NCBI GenBank assembly: GCA_050299695.1
Contig: JBNKWI010000004.1
Span: 1-64,000 of the forward strand
Reading direction: 5' to 3'
From: Ovoidimarina sp050299695
GTDB taxonomy: Bacteria; Pseudomonadota; Alphaproteobacteria; Rhodobacterales; Rhodobacteraceae
DNA length: 64,000 nucleotides
Made by a program: the position numbers and the translations under genes. Below are positions 16,186 to 24,583 of the stretch, one piece after another (the first letter of the stretch is position 1; every line of letters begins with the position of its first letter). The notes under the pieces were generated by a model. That model was not told where the DNA came from, did no database searches, and was given only the letters and a program-made list of their open reading frames with translations.

Positions 16186-17123
16186 AGCCGGGCGATCCGC
16201 TCGGTGAGCAGCGCGAAGAAGCCGTCGGCGTCGACATCGCCCATGAAGAGCGCGTTCTTCGGACGGTCGGTGACGCCCCACCAGTCGGCGACGGTCATGC
16301 CCATGGTGAGCTCGGAGCCGGTCTCGATCTCCACGTTGACGTGGCGGCCCGAGAACAGCTCGGGGCGGATCAGCCAGGCGATGGTGCAGGGGTCGTGCAG
16401 GGGCGCGCCCTCGTGGCCGTATTTCTCCGAATCGTAGCGCTCGAAGAAATCCATCCAGCCGGCGGTGGCCTCGCCCACGGGCGTGCCGAGATTGCGGAAG
16501 GCGGCGACGCGCTTGTGCGTGGTCAGCGCCTTGTGGGTGACGTCGAGCGGCATCACGGTGAGCTTGACGCCGGAGCGGAACACCGCGTCGGCGGCCTGCG
16601 GGTCGACATGGATATTGAACTCGGCGGCGGGCGTGGTGTTGCCGACCTCGAAATAGGCGCCGCCCATGAGCACGATCTCGGCCACGCGGGGGACGATGTC
16701 GGGGGCCTTCGCGAAAGCGCTGGCGATATTGGTGAGGGGGCCGATGGGGCAGAGGGTGACGCTGCCCGGCGCCTCGCGGCGGAGCGTGTCGATCAGGAAA
16801 TCGACGGCATGGGCGGCTTGGAGCGGCATGGTCGGGTCGGGCAGGGGCGGGCCGTCGAGGCCGGTCTTGCCGTGGACATGCTCGGCGGTGACGAGGGGCC
16901 GGGCGAGGGGGCGGTCGCAGCCGGCAAAGACGGGCACGTCGCGTCGGCCGGCGAGTTCGCAGACCATGCGGGCGTTCTTCTGGGTGAGGGCGAGGGGGAC
17001 GTTGCCGGCGACGGCGGTGATGCCGAGGAGCTCGACATCCTCGGGGCTCGCGAGCGCGAGGAGGATCGCGACGGCGTCGTCCTGGCCCGGGTCGGTGTCG
17101 ATGATGATCTTGCGAGGTGCCAT
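16182..17123 (-). CDS. Inosine-uridine preferring nucleoside hydrolase
   Basis: This 313-residue enzyme hydrolyses the N-glycosidic bond of nucleosides to give free base and ribose in salvage. The calcium-binding DTDPGQDD motif lies at residues 9-16. GITAVAGNVPLALTQKNA and EFNIHVDPQAADAVFRSG are other signature regions, and HDPCTIAWLI carries the C-terminal catalytic or metal-binding His and Asp. The length is normal. The GNAT gene overlaps its stop. A 9-bp inverted repeat lies about 65 bases upstream and may be an operator or the mazG terminator. Confidence 0.92.
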   Translation of the reverse strand: MAPRKIIIDTDPGQDDAVAILLALASPEDVELLGITAVAGNVPLALTQKNARMVCELAGRRDVPVFAGCDRPLARPLVTAEHVHGKTGLDGPPLPDPTMPLQAAHAVDFLIDTLRREAPGSVTLCPIGPLTNIASAFAKAPDIVPRVAEIVLMGGAYFEVGNTTPAAEFNIHVDPQAADAVFRSGVKLTVMPLDVTHKALTTHKRVAAFRNLGTPVGEATAGWMDFFERYDSEKYGHEGAPLHDPCTIAWLIRPELFSGRHVNVEIETGSELTMGMTVADWWGVTDRPKNALFMGDVDADGFFALLTERIARL

Positions 17124-17187
17124 GTCGGGTTTCCGTTTAGCCCTGTCGCCGGGACAGTGCCAGCGGCGTTTCCGGGGGGCGGGGCCG

Positions 17188-17208
17188 AATTCCTCGCAAC
17201 GAGGAATT
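17188..17208. promoter_or_regulatory. Perfect 9-bp inverted repeat
   Basis: AATTCCTCG and its exact complement flank a 3-base centre (CAA). It lies between the mazG stop and the nucleoside hydrolase start, both on the minus strand. It has no T-run, so it may be an operator for the hydrolase gene or a weak terminator of mazG. Confidence 0.4.
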
Positions 17209-17239
17209 TGCTAGAGAATCCGCGATTTTCCTGGCCGCG

Positions 17240-18043
17240 CTAGACGGCGGAGTTCCGCTCCGCCGCCTTGGCGGCGTCCCAGAGCGCGTCCATTTCGGCG
17301 AGGTCGCTGTCCTCGGGCCGCTTGCCGCGTGCCGCGAGCGCGGCCTCGATGGCGCGGAACCGGCGGGTGAACTTGTCGTTGGCGGCCCGGAGCGCGGCCT
17401 CGGGGTCGATCTCCATGTGCCGCGCGAGATTCGCCATCGCGAAGAGGAGGTCGCCGAATTCCTCCGCCTGCCGTGCCGGGTCGGTCTCGGCGCGAAGCTC
17501 GGCCATCTCCTCGGCGATCTTGTCGAGCACCTGGTCGGAGGAGGGCCAGTCGAACCCGACCCGCGCGGCGCGGTTCTGCAGCTTGAGCGCCCGCAGGAGC
17601 GCCGGGAGCCCGAGCGCCACCCCGTCGAGGACGCCCGCACGCCCGCGCTCCTTCGCCTTCGCCGCCTCCCAGTCACGGGTCTGCTGTTCCGCCGACTTCT
17701 CGCGGCTCTCGTCGCCGAAGACATGCGGATGCCGGTCGACCATCTTGTCGGAGACGGCGCGCACCACCTCGGCAAAGCCGAAATGCCCGTCCTCTTCGGC
17801 CATCCGCGCGTGGTAGACCACCTGGAGGAGCAGGTCGCCCAACTCGCCCTGAAGCTCGCCCCAGGCCTGGCGTTCGATGGCGTCGGCCACCTCGTAGGCC
17901 TCCTCGATCGTGTACGGCGCGATGCTGCGGTAATCCTGCTCGATGTCCCAGGGGCAGCCCGTGTCCGGATCGCGCAGGGCCGCCATGATTGCCAACAGGC
18001 GCTCGATTCCGGCATCGCGGTCGAAGATCAGCGGATCGGACAT
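17240..18043 (-). CDS. mazG: Nucleoside triphosphate pyrophosphohydrolase
   Basis: MazG hydrolyses (d)NTPs to monophosphates and pyrophosphate, a house-cleaning role in the cytosol. This 267-residue protein has the usual two tandem MazG domains: the first with EEAYEVADAIERQAWGELQGELGDLLLQVVYHA near residue 55, the second with EEMAELRAETDPARQAEEFGDLLFAMANLARH near residue 190. Both show the EExxE...ExxD metal-binding pattern. The amino end SDPLIFDRDAGIERLLAIMAALRDPDTGCPWDIEQ is typical. It diverges from the M20 amidohydrolase gene. Confidence 0.95.
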   Translation of the reverse strand: MSDPLIFDRDAGIERLLAIMAALRDPDTGCPWDIEQDYRSIAPYTIEEAYEVADAIERQAWGELQGELGDLLLQVVYHARMAEEDGHFGFAEVVRAVSDKMVDRHPHVFGDESREKSAEQQTRDWEAAKAKERGRAGVLDGVALGLPALLRALKLQNRAARVGFDWPSSDQVLDKIAEEMAELRAETDPARQAEEFGDLLFAMANLARHMEIDPEAALRAANDKFTRRFRAIEAALAARGKRPEDSDLAEMDALWDAAKAAERNSAV

Positions 18044-18108
18044 TGCAGGTTTTTTCCCTTCCTGAAACTGTGCCGCCCAGCAATCACGCGCCTTGCCCGG
18101 AGTCCACC

Positions 18109-19275
18109 ATGCCCGTCATCAACCGTATCGCCGGGTTCGCCGACGAGATGACCGAATGGCGCCGCTGGATGCACCGCAATCCCGAGCTGGGTTTCGAGTT
18201 GCCGAAGACCGCGGGCTTCGTGGCGGAGCGGCTGCGCGAGATCGGGGTGGACGAGGTGCATGAGGGGATCGGCCGGACCGGGATCGTCGGCATCGTCAAC
18301 GGGCGGAGGGAGGGGCCGACCATCGGGCTGCGCGCCGACATGGACGCCTTGCCCATCGCTGAGGAGACCGGCGCGGACTGGGCCAGCGAGACGCCGGGGG
18401 CGATGCATGCCTGCGGCCATGACGGGCACACCGCGATGCTGCTGGGGGCGGCGAAATACCTGGCCGAGACACGGGCGTTCCGGGGGCGGGTGGCGCTCCT
18501 GTTCCAGCCGGCGGAGGAGGATGGCGGCGGCGGCAAGGCGATGGTGGATGACGGCGTGATGGACCGGTTCGACATCCACGAGGTCTATGCGCTGCACAAT
18601 TCGCCCGAGCTGCCGTTCGGCGAGATCGGCACCTGCGCGGGGCCGATCATGGCGGCGGTGGACGAGTTCAACTTCACGATCACCGGCGAGGGCGGGCACG
18701 CGGCCTTTCCGCATCTCTGCACCGACCCGATCCCGGCGGCCCTGGCACTGGGGCAGGCGCTCGACACGGTGGTGGCGAAGAACCGGCCGGGGACGGAGCC
18801 CATGGTGGTTTCGGTGACGCAGATCCATGCGGGCACGGCGAACAACGTAACGCCGGGCGTGGCGCGGCTGAGCGGCACGGTGCGCTGCTTTTCGGCGGCG
18901 TTGCGCGACATGGCCGAGGCGCGTATCCGTGCCATCGGGGAGGGCATCGCCGGGAGTTTCGGGGTGGGGGTGGATCTGGTCTACGACCGCTCCTACCCGG
19001 CCACGGTGAACGATCCGCACCGCGCCGAATTCGCCGCCGAGGTGGCGCGCGAGCTGGTGGGCGCGGAGAAGGTGACCGGGGATCTGGCGCCCGAGATGGG
19101 GGCGGAGGATTTTTCCTACATGCTCGAGGCGCGGCCCGGGGCATACCTGTTCCTCGGCCAGGGCACCGCGCATTACTGCCACCACCCGGCCTATGATTTC
19201 AACGATGCGGTGGCGCCGATCGGCGCGTCGTTCTTCGCCCGGCTAGTGGAGCGGGCGCTGCCGCTCGAAGAATGA
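18109..19275 (+). CDS. M20 family amidohydrolase
   Basis: This 388-residue zinc amidohydrolase resembles hippurate hydrolases and N-acyl-amino-acid amidohydrolases of the M20D group. The metal-binding HACGHDGH lies at residues 100-106. RADMDALPIAEETG and the FQPAEEDGGGGKAMV glutamate region are also present. The lid domain (GEGGHAAFPHLCTDPI) supports the family. The ATG was chosen since the upstream open frame is not coding-like. An agmatinase gene follows after 34 bases, so the pair may process an N-acylated or guanidino amine. Confidence 0.92.
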   Translation: MPVINRIAGFADEMTEWRRWMHRNPELGFELPKTAGFVAERLREIGVDEVHEGIGRTGIVGIVNGRREGPTIGLRADMDALPIAEETGADWASETPGAMHACGHDGHTAMLLGAAKYLAETRAFRGRVALLFQPAEEDGGGGKAMVDDGVMDRFDIHEVYALHNSPELPFGEIGTCAGPIMAAVDEFNFTITGEGGHAAFPHLCTDPIPAALALGQALDTVVAKNRPGTEPMVVSVTQIHAGTANNVTPGVARLSGTVRCFSAALRDMAEARIRAIGEGIAGSFGVGVDLVYDRSYPATVNDPHRAEFAAEVARELVGAEKVTGDLAPEMGAEDFSYMLEARPGAYLFLGQGTAHYCHHPAYDFNDAVAPIGASFFARLVERALPLEE

Positions 19276-19309
19276 ACATCACAACGTAACCTGCTGAACG
19301 GAAAGACAG

Positions 19310-20278
19310 ATGGCCCTGGAAGACGCGAAGAACGAGATCGACGCGGCGTTCACCCGGCAGGATCCGCGCGGGCTGAGCTACGAGAACGCGTTCGGAGGGG
19401 CGACCTCGTTCCTGCGGCGGCGCTACAGCAAGGACCTGACGGGCGTCGACCTGGCGGTGACCGGGATCCCGTTCGACCAGGCGGTGACGAACCGGCCCGG
19501 CACGCGGCTGGGCCCAAGGGCGATCCGCGAGGCGTCGAGCCTCCAGCCATTCGACCGGCCCTATGGCTGGGGCTTCGACCCGCTGGCCGAGTTCACGGTG
19601 GTCGACTATGGTGACATGGCCTTCGACTATGCCGACGTGCCGGCCTTCCCGGGGCGGCTGAAGGACCATGTGGCGGGTATCCTGGCGGCGGGCGCCGGGT
19701 CGATCTGCCTCGGGGGAGATCATTCGATTACGCTCCCAGTTCTGAGGGCTTACGCGGCGAAGTTCGGGCGGCTTTCGGTGATCCAGTTCGATGCGCATAC
19801 CGATACCTGGGCCGACGACGACGCGAGCCGGATCGACCACGGGACGTTCATGTACAAGGCCGTGAAGGAGGGGCTGGTGGACCCGGAGAGTTCGGTGCAG
19901 ATCGGCATCCGCACGGACAATCCCGAGACGCTCGGCTTCCACATCATCGACGCGCGCGAGGTGCACGAGGCCGGCGCCCGGGCGGTGGCGGAACGGGCGC
20001 GGGGCATCGTCGGCGACCGGCCGGTCTACCTGACCTTCGACATCGATTGCCTCGACCCGGCCTTCGCGCCGGGCACCGGTACGCCCGTCTGGGGTGGGCT
20101 GTCCTCGGCGCAGGCCGCGCATGTCCTGCGCGATCTGGCGGGGGTGAACCTCGTCGGCGGCGACGTGGTCGAGGTCTCGCCACCCTTCGATTCGGGCCAG
20201 ATCACCGCGGTGGCGGGCGCGCATGTGGCGCATGAGATCCTCTGCCTCTGGTGCTGGGCCCGGCGGAACGGCGCCTGA
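19310..20278 (+). CDS. speB: Agmatinase / ureohydrolase
   Basis: This 322-residue ureohydrolase probably cleaves agmatine to putrescine and urea. The binuclear manganese ligands are visible in GGDHS, in FDAHTDTW, and in the TFDIDCLDPAFAPGTGTP stretch. The length is typical. The gene is co-directional with the M20 amidohydrolase and 34 bases after it. A second ureohydrolase is encoded at 59.2 kb, so one or both may act on another guanidino compound such as guanidinobutyrate. The precise substrate cannot be read from the sequence. Confidence 0.88.
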   Translation: MALEDAKNEIDAAFTRQDPRGLSYENAFGGATSFLRRRYSKDLTGVDLAVTGIPFDQAVTNRPGTRLGPRAIREASSLQPFDRPYGWGFDPLAEFTVVDYGDMAFDYADVPAFPGRLKDHVAGILAAGAGSICLGGDHSITLPVLRAYAAKFGRLSVIQFDAHTDTWADDDASRIDHGTFMYKAVKEGLVDPESSVQIGIRTDNPETLGFHIIDAREVHEAGARAVAERARGIVGDRPVYLTFDIDCLDPAFAPGTGTPVWGGLSSAQAAHVLRDLAGVNLVGGDVVEVSPPFDSGQITAVAGAHVAHEILCLWCWARRNGA

Positions 20279-20329
20279 GGGGCAATCCGCCCCATTGCAT
20301 TGGCTGTCGAAGCGCGCTTGGGAAGGGGC

Positions 20330-20767
20330 ATGAAGTTCGTGCTCCTGATCGTTCTCGTGCTGGCGGCGTCGGCCGAACTCTGGGTGCGCTTCGCGCCCAC
20401 GGATCCGGCGCGCTGGAACGTGCGGCCGGCGATGCCCGCGCCGGGGCCGGGCGACTGGCCCGAGACGGGCGGGTTCAAGGCGCAGCGGATCGTGCCGGGC
20501 GAGCCCGGGGCGGTCCTCGCCGCACTTGACGCGATCGCGCGGAACACCCCGCGGACCAAGCGCATCGCCGGCAGCCCCGGGGATGGGCTTGCCACCTATG
20601 TGACGCGCTCGCGCCTCTGGGGTTTTCCGGACTACACGACCATCTCCGCGCTGCCGGCGGGCACCGGGACGAAGCTCGGCATCCACGCGCGGCTCCGCTA
20701 CGGCACCAGCGATTTCGGGGTGAACCGGGCCCGTGTCGAGGCCTGGCTCGATGCGCTCGGTGCCTGA
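20330..20767 (+). CDS. DUF1499-type protein
   Basis: This 145-residue protein has one N-terminal membrane helix or signal anchor (MKFVLLIVLVLAASAELWV) followed by a domain containing TKRIAGSPGDGLATYVTRSRLWGFPDYTTI, the DUF1499 pattern. Its ATG follows a GGAAGGGG site. The function is unknown. It lies 51 bases past the agmatinase stop and ahead of the riboflavin genes. Confidence 0.75.
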   Translation: MKFVLLIVLVLAASAELWVRFAPTDPARWNVRPAMPAPGPGDWPETGGFKAQRIVPGEPGAVLAALDAIARNTPRTKRIAGSPGDGLATYVTRSRLWGFPDYTTISALPAGTGTKLGIHARLRYGTSDFGVNRARVEAWLDALGA

Positions 20768-20813
20768 CATCCGGCTCCCTTCATCTGGTGTCGTCGGAGT
20801 GCGTGGGGGGAGC

Positions 20814-20837
20814 GCGAGGGGGGCGGAGCCCCCTCGC
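20814..20837. repeat. GC-rich palindromic repeat (copy 1 of 3)
   Basis: A hairpin of the form GCGAGGGGG..GCCCCCTCGC lies in the 209-base spacer ahead of ribB. Its core resembles palindromes at 31541-31564 and 59174-59191 in other spacers. It may act as a terminator for the DUF1499 transcript. Confidence 0.55.
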
Positions 20838-20976
20838 CCGGGGCGACGCCGGAGGCGGCGCAAACCTGTCATGTGCGCGCGGCACGCGCGCTCCGGTCGG
20901 AAGCATGCCGCTTCGGCTTTCCTTCCCTGCCGGCTTCCGCTATCCCCCGCGGTCGAAAGCTGCCGGAACCGTCCCC

Positions 20977-22101
20977 ATGACTTATGAACAGCCCGGACCG
21001 GTCGAAGAGACCTGGAAGGATGCGATTTCCTCGACCGAGGAGATCATTGAGGATGCACGCAACGGGCGGATGATCATCCTCGTCGACCACGAGGACCGCG
21101 AGAACGAGGGCGACCTCGTGATTCCCGCCCAGATGGCCACGCCCGAGGCGATCAACTTCATGGCCACCCATGGCCGCGGGCTGATCTGCCTCTCGCTGAC
21201 CGGCGAGCGGATCGACGCGCTGGGCCTCCCCCTGATGGCGAGCCAGAACTCCTCGCGACACGAGACCGCCTTCACCGTCTCGATCGAGGCGCGCGAGGGG
21301 GTGTCGACCGGCATCTCGGCCCATGACCGGGCGCGGACCGTGGCGGTGGCAATCGATGCCGGCAAGGGAGCCGGGGATATCGCGACGCCGGGCCATGTCT
21401 TTCCGCTTCGCGCGCGCGACGGCGGCGTCCTGGTGCGCGCGGGCCATACCGAGGCGGCGGTCGATATCGCGCGGCTCTCGGGGCTGAACCCCTCGGGCGT
21501 GATCTGCGAGATCATGAACGAGGACGGCTCCATGGCGCGGCTGCCCGATCTCGTCTCCTTCGCGCAGAAGCACGGGATCAAGATCGGCACGATCTCGGAC
21601 CTGATCGCCTATCGCCGCCGGCACGACAATCTCGTCAAGGTGACCGGGGAGCGGACCGTTGTCAGCGAGTTCGGCGGCGACTGGGCGCTGCGGATCTTCT
21701 CCGACACCGCCCATGGCGACGAGCATATCGCGCTGATCAAGGGCGACATTTCCGGGCCCGGGCCGGTGCTCGTCCGGATGCACGCGCTCGACCCGATGCT
21801 CGACGTGGTCGGGCTCGGCGGCAAGGGCCGTGCGCGGGAATTCGGCGACGCGATGGAGATGATCGCGGCGGAGGGGCGGGGCGTCCTGGTGCTCCTGCGC
21901 GACACCACGATGAAGCTCGCCCCGGAAGACGCCGCCTCGCCGCAGACGCTGCGGCAATACGGGCTCGGCGCGCAGATCCTGTCGTCGCTGGGGCTTTCGA
22001 AGCTCGAGCTTCTCACCAATTCGCCGAGGCCCAAGGTTGTGGGGCTCGAAGCTTACGGGCTCGAGATCGTCGGCACGCGGAAAATCTCGGAGATCGGCTG
22101 A
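20977..22101 (+). CDS. ribB: 3,4-dihydroxy-2-butanone 4-phosphate synthase with degenerate GTP cyclohydrolase II domain
   Basis: The N-terminal 210 residues form RibB, which converts ribulose 5-phosphate to the four-carbon precursor of riboflavin. DHEDRENEGD lies at residues 37-46 and HTEAAVDIARLSGL near 165. The C-terminal half aligns with GTP cyclohydrolase II but lacks the zinc cysteines: the canonical HSECLTGDVFGSLRCDCG region reads HALDPMLDVVGLGGKG. The cyclohydrolase activity is therefore probably lost and a separate RibA must exist elsewhere. The stop overlaps the ribH start by one base. No FMN riboswitch signature is seen upstream. Confidence 0.93.
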   Translation: MTYEQPGPVEETWKDAISSTEEIIEDARNGRMIILVDHEDRENEGDLVIPAQMATPEAINFMATHGRGLICLSLTGERIDALGLPLMASQNSSRHETAFTVSIEAREGVSTGISAHDRARTVAVAIDAGKGAGDIATPGHVFPLRARDGGVLVRAGHTEAAVDIARLSGLNPSGVICEIMNEDGSMARLPDLVSFAQKHGIKIGTISDLIAYRRRHDNLVKVTGERTVVSEFGGDWALRIFSDTAHGDEHIALIKGDISGPGPVLVRMHALDPMLDVVGLGGKGRAREFGDAMEMIAAEGRGVLVLLRDTTMKLAPEDAASPQTLRQYGLGAQILSSLGLSKLELLTNSPRPKVVGLEAYGLEIVGTRKISEIG

Positions 22102-22646
22102 TGGCGGGACATTCGGACAACGACCTGGCGCTGCCGGAATTCGACGCGCCGGTCCGGGTGGCGATCGTGATCGCGCCCTATTACAAGGCGATCGCCAAGG
22201 CGCAGATCGCCGCGGCGACGGCGGTGCTCGAACGGGCCGGGGCGGCGCATGAGATCGTCGAGGTGCCGGGGTCCCTGGAAATCGTGCCGGCGATCACGCT
22301 GGCGAACCGGCTTTCGAATTTCGACGGTTACGTGGCGCTCGGCTGCGTGATCCGGGGCGCGACCAGCCATTACGACGTGGTGGTGAACGAGAGCGCGCGC
22401 GGGCTGACCATGCTGGGCCTCCAGGGGATCGCCATCGGCAACGGGATCATCACCGTCGAGAGTATCGAACAGGCCGAGGAGCGCGCCGATGCGGCCCGGC
22501 TCAACACCGCGGGCGGGGCGGCGGAGGCGGCGCTGCACCTGATCGCGCTGACCCGGCGCTGGGGCCGGAAGGAAAAGGGCGTGGGCTTCGTGCCCGGCAG
22601 CTACCGGATCGCCGGCGAGAGCGGCGAGGGGCCCGCCACCGCATGA
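22101..22646 (+). CDS. ribH: 6,7-dimethyl-8-ribityllumazine synthase
   Basis: RibH joins the RibB product with the pyrimidine intermediate to make lumazine, the direct precursor of riboflavin, usually within an icosahedral or decameric shell. This 181-residue protein has the family segments VEVPGSLEIVPAITLA and VALGCVIRGATSHYDVVVNES, the latter carrying the phosphate-binding loop and catalytic histidine. It starts on the last base of ribB and overlaps nusB by 4 bases, so the three are translationally coupled. The N terminus carries a short extension. Confidence 0.95.
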   Translation: MAGHSDNDLALPEFDAPVRVAIVIAPYYKAIAKAQIAAATAVLERAGAAHEIVEVPGSLEIVPAITLANRLSNFDGYVALGCVIRGATSHYDVVVNESARGLTMLGLQGIAIGNGIITVESIEQAEERADAARLNTAGGAAEAALHLIALTRRWGRKEKGVGFVPGSYRIAGESGEGPATA

Positions 22647-23098
22647 AACCCTCACGTCAGGCGAAATCGGCCGCGCGGCTCTACGCGGTGCAGGCGCTGT
22701 TTCAGATGGAAGCGGCCGGGCAGACCATGGAAGCCGTGTGCCGCGAGTTCGAGACGCACCGGTTCGGCGCGGTCTACGAGGGCGAGGAGATGGCCGAGGG
22801 CGATGTGGACCTGTTCCGCAAGCTCGTGGGCGACGCGGTGAACTGGCAGGCGAAGATCGACCAGCTCACCGACCGGGCGCTGGTGGAGAAATGGCCGATC
22901 AACCGGATCGACCCTACGCTCCGCGCCCTGTTCCGCGCGGCGGGGGCCGAGATCACGGAGGGCGCGGCGCCGCCCAAGGTGGTGATCTCGGAATTCGTCG
23001 ATATCGCGAAGGCGTTCTTCCCGGAGGGGCGCGAGCCCAAGTTCGTCAATGCCGTGCTCGACCACCTGGCGCGCGAGGCGCGGCCCGAGGCGTTCTGA
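22643..23098 (+). CDS. nusB: Transcription antitermination factor NusB
   Basis: NusB binds boxA RNA with NusE and supports rRNA antitermination. At 151 residues it has the all-helical pattern with ARLYAVQALFQMEAAG at the N terminus and NRIDPTLRALFRAAGAEI followed by VVISEFVDIAKAFFPE in the C-terminal half. The ribH-nusB neighbourhood is widely conserved. Its ATG overlaps the ribH stop (ATGA). A hairpin terminator follows. Confidence 0.95.
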   Translation: MKPSRQAKSAARLYAVQALFQMEAAGQTMEAVCREFETHRFGAVYEGEEMAEGDVDLFRKLVGDAVNWQAKIDQLTDRALVEKWPINRIDPTLRALFRAAGAEITEGAAPPKVVISEFVDIAKAFFPEGREPKFVNAVLDHLAREARPEAF

Positions 23099-23114
23099 CG
23101 GCTCCGGGCCTGGG

Positions 23115-23136
23115 GCCCCGCGCGGTCGCGCGGGGC
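23115..23136. terminator. Hairpin after nusB
   Basis: A 9-bp perfect GC stem (GCCCCGCGC and complement) with a 4-base loop lies 17 bases after the nusB stop. It lacks a T-run but separates nusB from the convergent broken gene. Confidence 0.5.
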
Positions 23137-23143
23137 GGTTCCG

Positions 23144-23370
23144 TCAGGCGGGAGCCATGGCGTCGGCCAGGGCGGCGGTGTCCTCGTAGAAGTGGTAATG
23201 CGTCAATCGCCCGTCCTTCGACCGGGTGACGAGCGCCCAGTCGCTCGGGAAAGGCCGGCCGGTCGCCCGAACAGTGTGGCGCAGCCGGCCGAAGAGGCAG
23301 GCGAATCCTCCGGTTCCGAACCTGCCCTCGATCGCGAAATCCCCCGGCTCGATCATCTCGGCGCAGGATC
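23144..23370 (-). pseudogene. SnoaL/NTF2-like protein remnant (3' part only)
   Basis: The last ~70 codons read GDFAIEGRFGTGGFACLFGRL then DWALVTRSKDGRLTHYHFYEDTAALADAM. This is typical of the C-terminal half of SnoaL-like (nuclear transport factor 2 fold) small proteins. The 5' half is absent: immediately upstream of about 23370 the sequence belongs to a LysR-regulator remnant on the other strand. The open frame continues upstream but becomes Arg/Pro-rich antisense sequence. I infer that a deletion removed the starts of both genes. Confidence 0.6.
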
Positions 23371-23377
23371 GGCCCCG

Positions 23378-23802
23378 TGGAGGGGCAGAGCCTGCGGCTT
23401 CGGCGGCTGGGGGAGGTGGTCTATCGTCCTTATGGCCCGTCGCCCGACGCCGGGGTGATCCTTGCGGAAACTGCATTGTTGGAGACGGCGCGCTGGATGG
23501 CGGCCTGGTCGGAGGCGCGCCGCGTCGTGTTCCATACGTCGGATACGGCAGTGATGCGGGCGGCCGTCGCCGGCGGGCTGGGGATCGCGCTGCTGCCGGA
23601 CTTCTTCGCGGGCGATCTGCCGCCGGTCGGGGACGCTTCGCTGGCACGCCCGATCCACCTCACGCTGCACAAGGATATGGCGCGGTCACCGCGGGTCCGG
23701 ATCGTTGTCGACGCGGTCGCGGAGATCGTCGCCGCCTGGGCGCGCGGGGCACGGCGGCTGCCGCCGGCCGCGGGATTGTCCGGAGACCGGTCCGAAGGCT
23801 GA
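23378..23802 (+). pseudogene. LysR-type regulator remnant (3' part only)
   Basis: This frame contains the end of a LysR-family effector-binding domain: SLRLRRLGEVVYRPYG followed by VVFHTSDTAVMRAAVAGGLG and IALLPDFFAGDLPPV. The helix-turn-helix and about the first 180 residues expected of a LysR protein are missing. The left border adjoins the SnoaL-like remnant on the opposite strand. A divergent LysR/SnoaL pair that lost its shared promoter and both 5' ends by one deletion explains the arrangement. No functional DNA-binding protein can be made. Confidence 0.65.
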
Positions 23803-23813
23803 AGCGGCCCGGC

Positions 23814-23975
23814 TCAGCGCGGCGAGCTGTGCTCGGTTTCCAGCGCCGGGGTCATCGACCGCACGGCGTCATGCACGTCACCGAATTGCGCGCGCCCGCT
23901 GGGGAGCGCGAAGGCGATGGCGAGGAGGGTCGCCGTCCCCAAAAGGACGCAGACCTCGATGCGGAGGCGTTTCAT
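23814..23975 (-). CDS. Small hypothetical membrane-anchored or secreted protein
   Basis: This 53-residue frame begins MKRLRIEVCVLLGTATLLAIAFA, a plausible signal anchor, followed by a short polar tail. The ATG has only a weak ribosome site. It lies 12 bases from the end of the LysR remnant, in a region of gene decay, so it may be spurious. It is included because of the well-formed basic-plus-hydrophobic N terminus. No family is recognised. Confidence 0.35.
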   Translation of the reverse strand: MKRLRIEVCVLLGTATLLAIAFALPSGRAQFGDVHDAVRSMTPALETEHSSPR

Positions 23976-24256
23976 CTGCTCTGACCTGCCTGACGGTTCT
24001 TGTTTGGCCGCGTTGTACGCCTTGCCCCGGGCGGAGTCCAATCCCGGATTGCCGGACGAGCGCGAAGTCCTGCCGCCGCCGCTCCGCCCGGACGGCCCGT
24101 CCCCGCCGGTCTGCGGTGCCAGGATCGCGCCCTTCTTGAACGACCGGGGGAGGCCGGGCCCGATGCGCCGATTGACGGCCGGAAGAACCGCATGGCAGCC
24201 TTTCCTTCTCCGCGGCTTCATGCGGGAAAATCATCTCGGAAGCATGAGAGTTTCAG

Positions 24257-24583
24257 ATGAATTCCGTTTTCATCCTCCTGGCCATCACCGGCCTCACCCT
24301 GTGCGGCGACTAATGCATCAAGCTGGCCTCGGATGAGCCCGGCGGCCTGACCCGGCCGGTCTTTCTGCTGGGGGTCGTGCTCTACGGCTCGCCGGCGATC
24401 GGCTGGTTCTTCCTGATGCGGAGCCATTCGCTCGCGGCGATCGGGGTGTTCTACTCGGCCGCGACGATCTTCCTCCTGGCGATTCTGGGCACGGTGGTGT
24501 TTCGGGAGCCTTTCGGGCCGCGCGAATGGCTCGGGCTGGCGCTCGCTATCGCGGCGGTCGTGGTGATGAGCGGCGAGAGCTAG
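24257..24583 (+). pseudogene. DMT/EamA-like small transporter with nonsense codon
   Basis: Read through, this frame encodes about 108 residues with four membrane helices: MNSVFILLAITGLTLCGD, stop, then CIKLASDEPGG, and later SPAIGWFFLMRSHSLAAIGV and FREPFGPREWLGLALAIAAV. This matches small DMT-superfamily (EamA/SMR-like) membrane proteins. Codon 19, at 24311-24313, is TAA where relatives usually have an aromatic residue, so a single-base change from TAC or TAT is the simplest origin. The downstream part is otherwise intact, implying recent inactivation or a sequencing error. It converges on the EEP gene, overlapping by 4 bases. Confidence 0.65.

Noticed and set aside
20768..20976. Possible FMN riboswitch upstream of ribB
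   Set aside because: The conserved RFN element segments are not present. Only GC-rich hairpins are seen.
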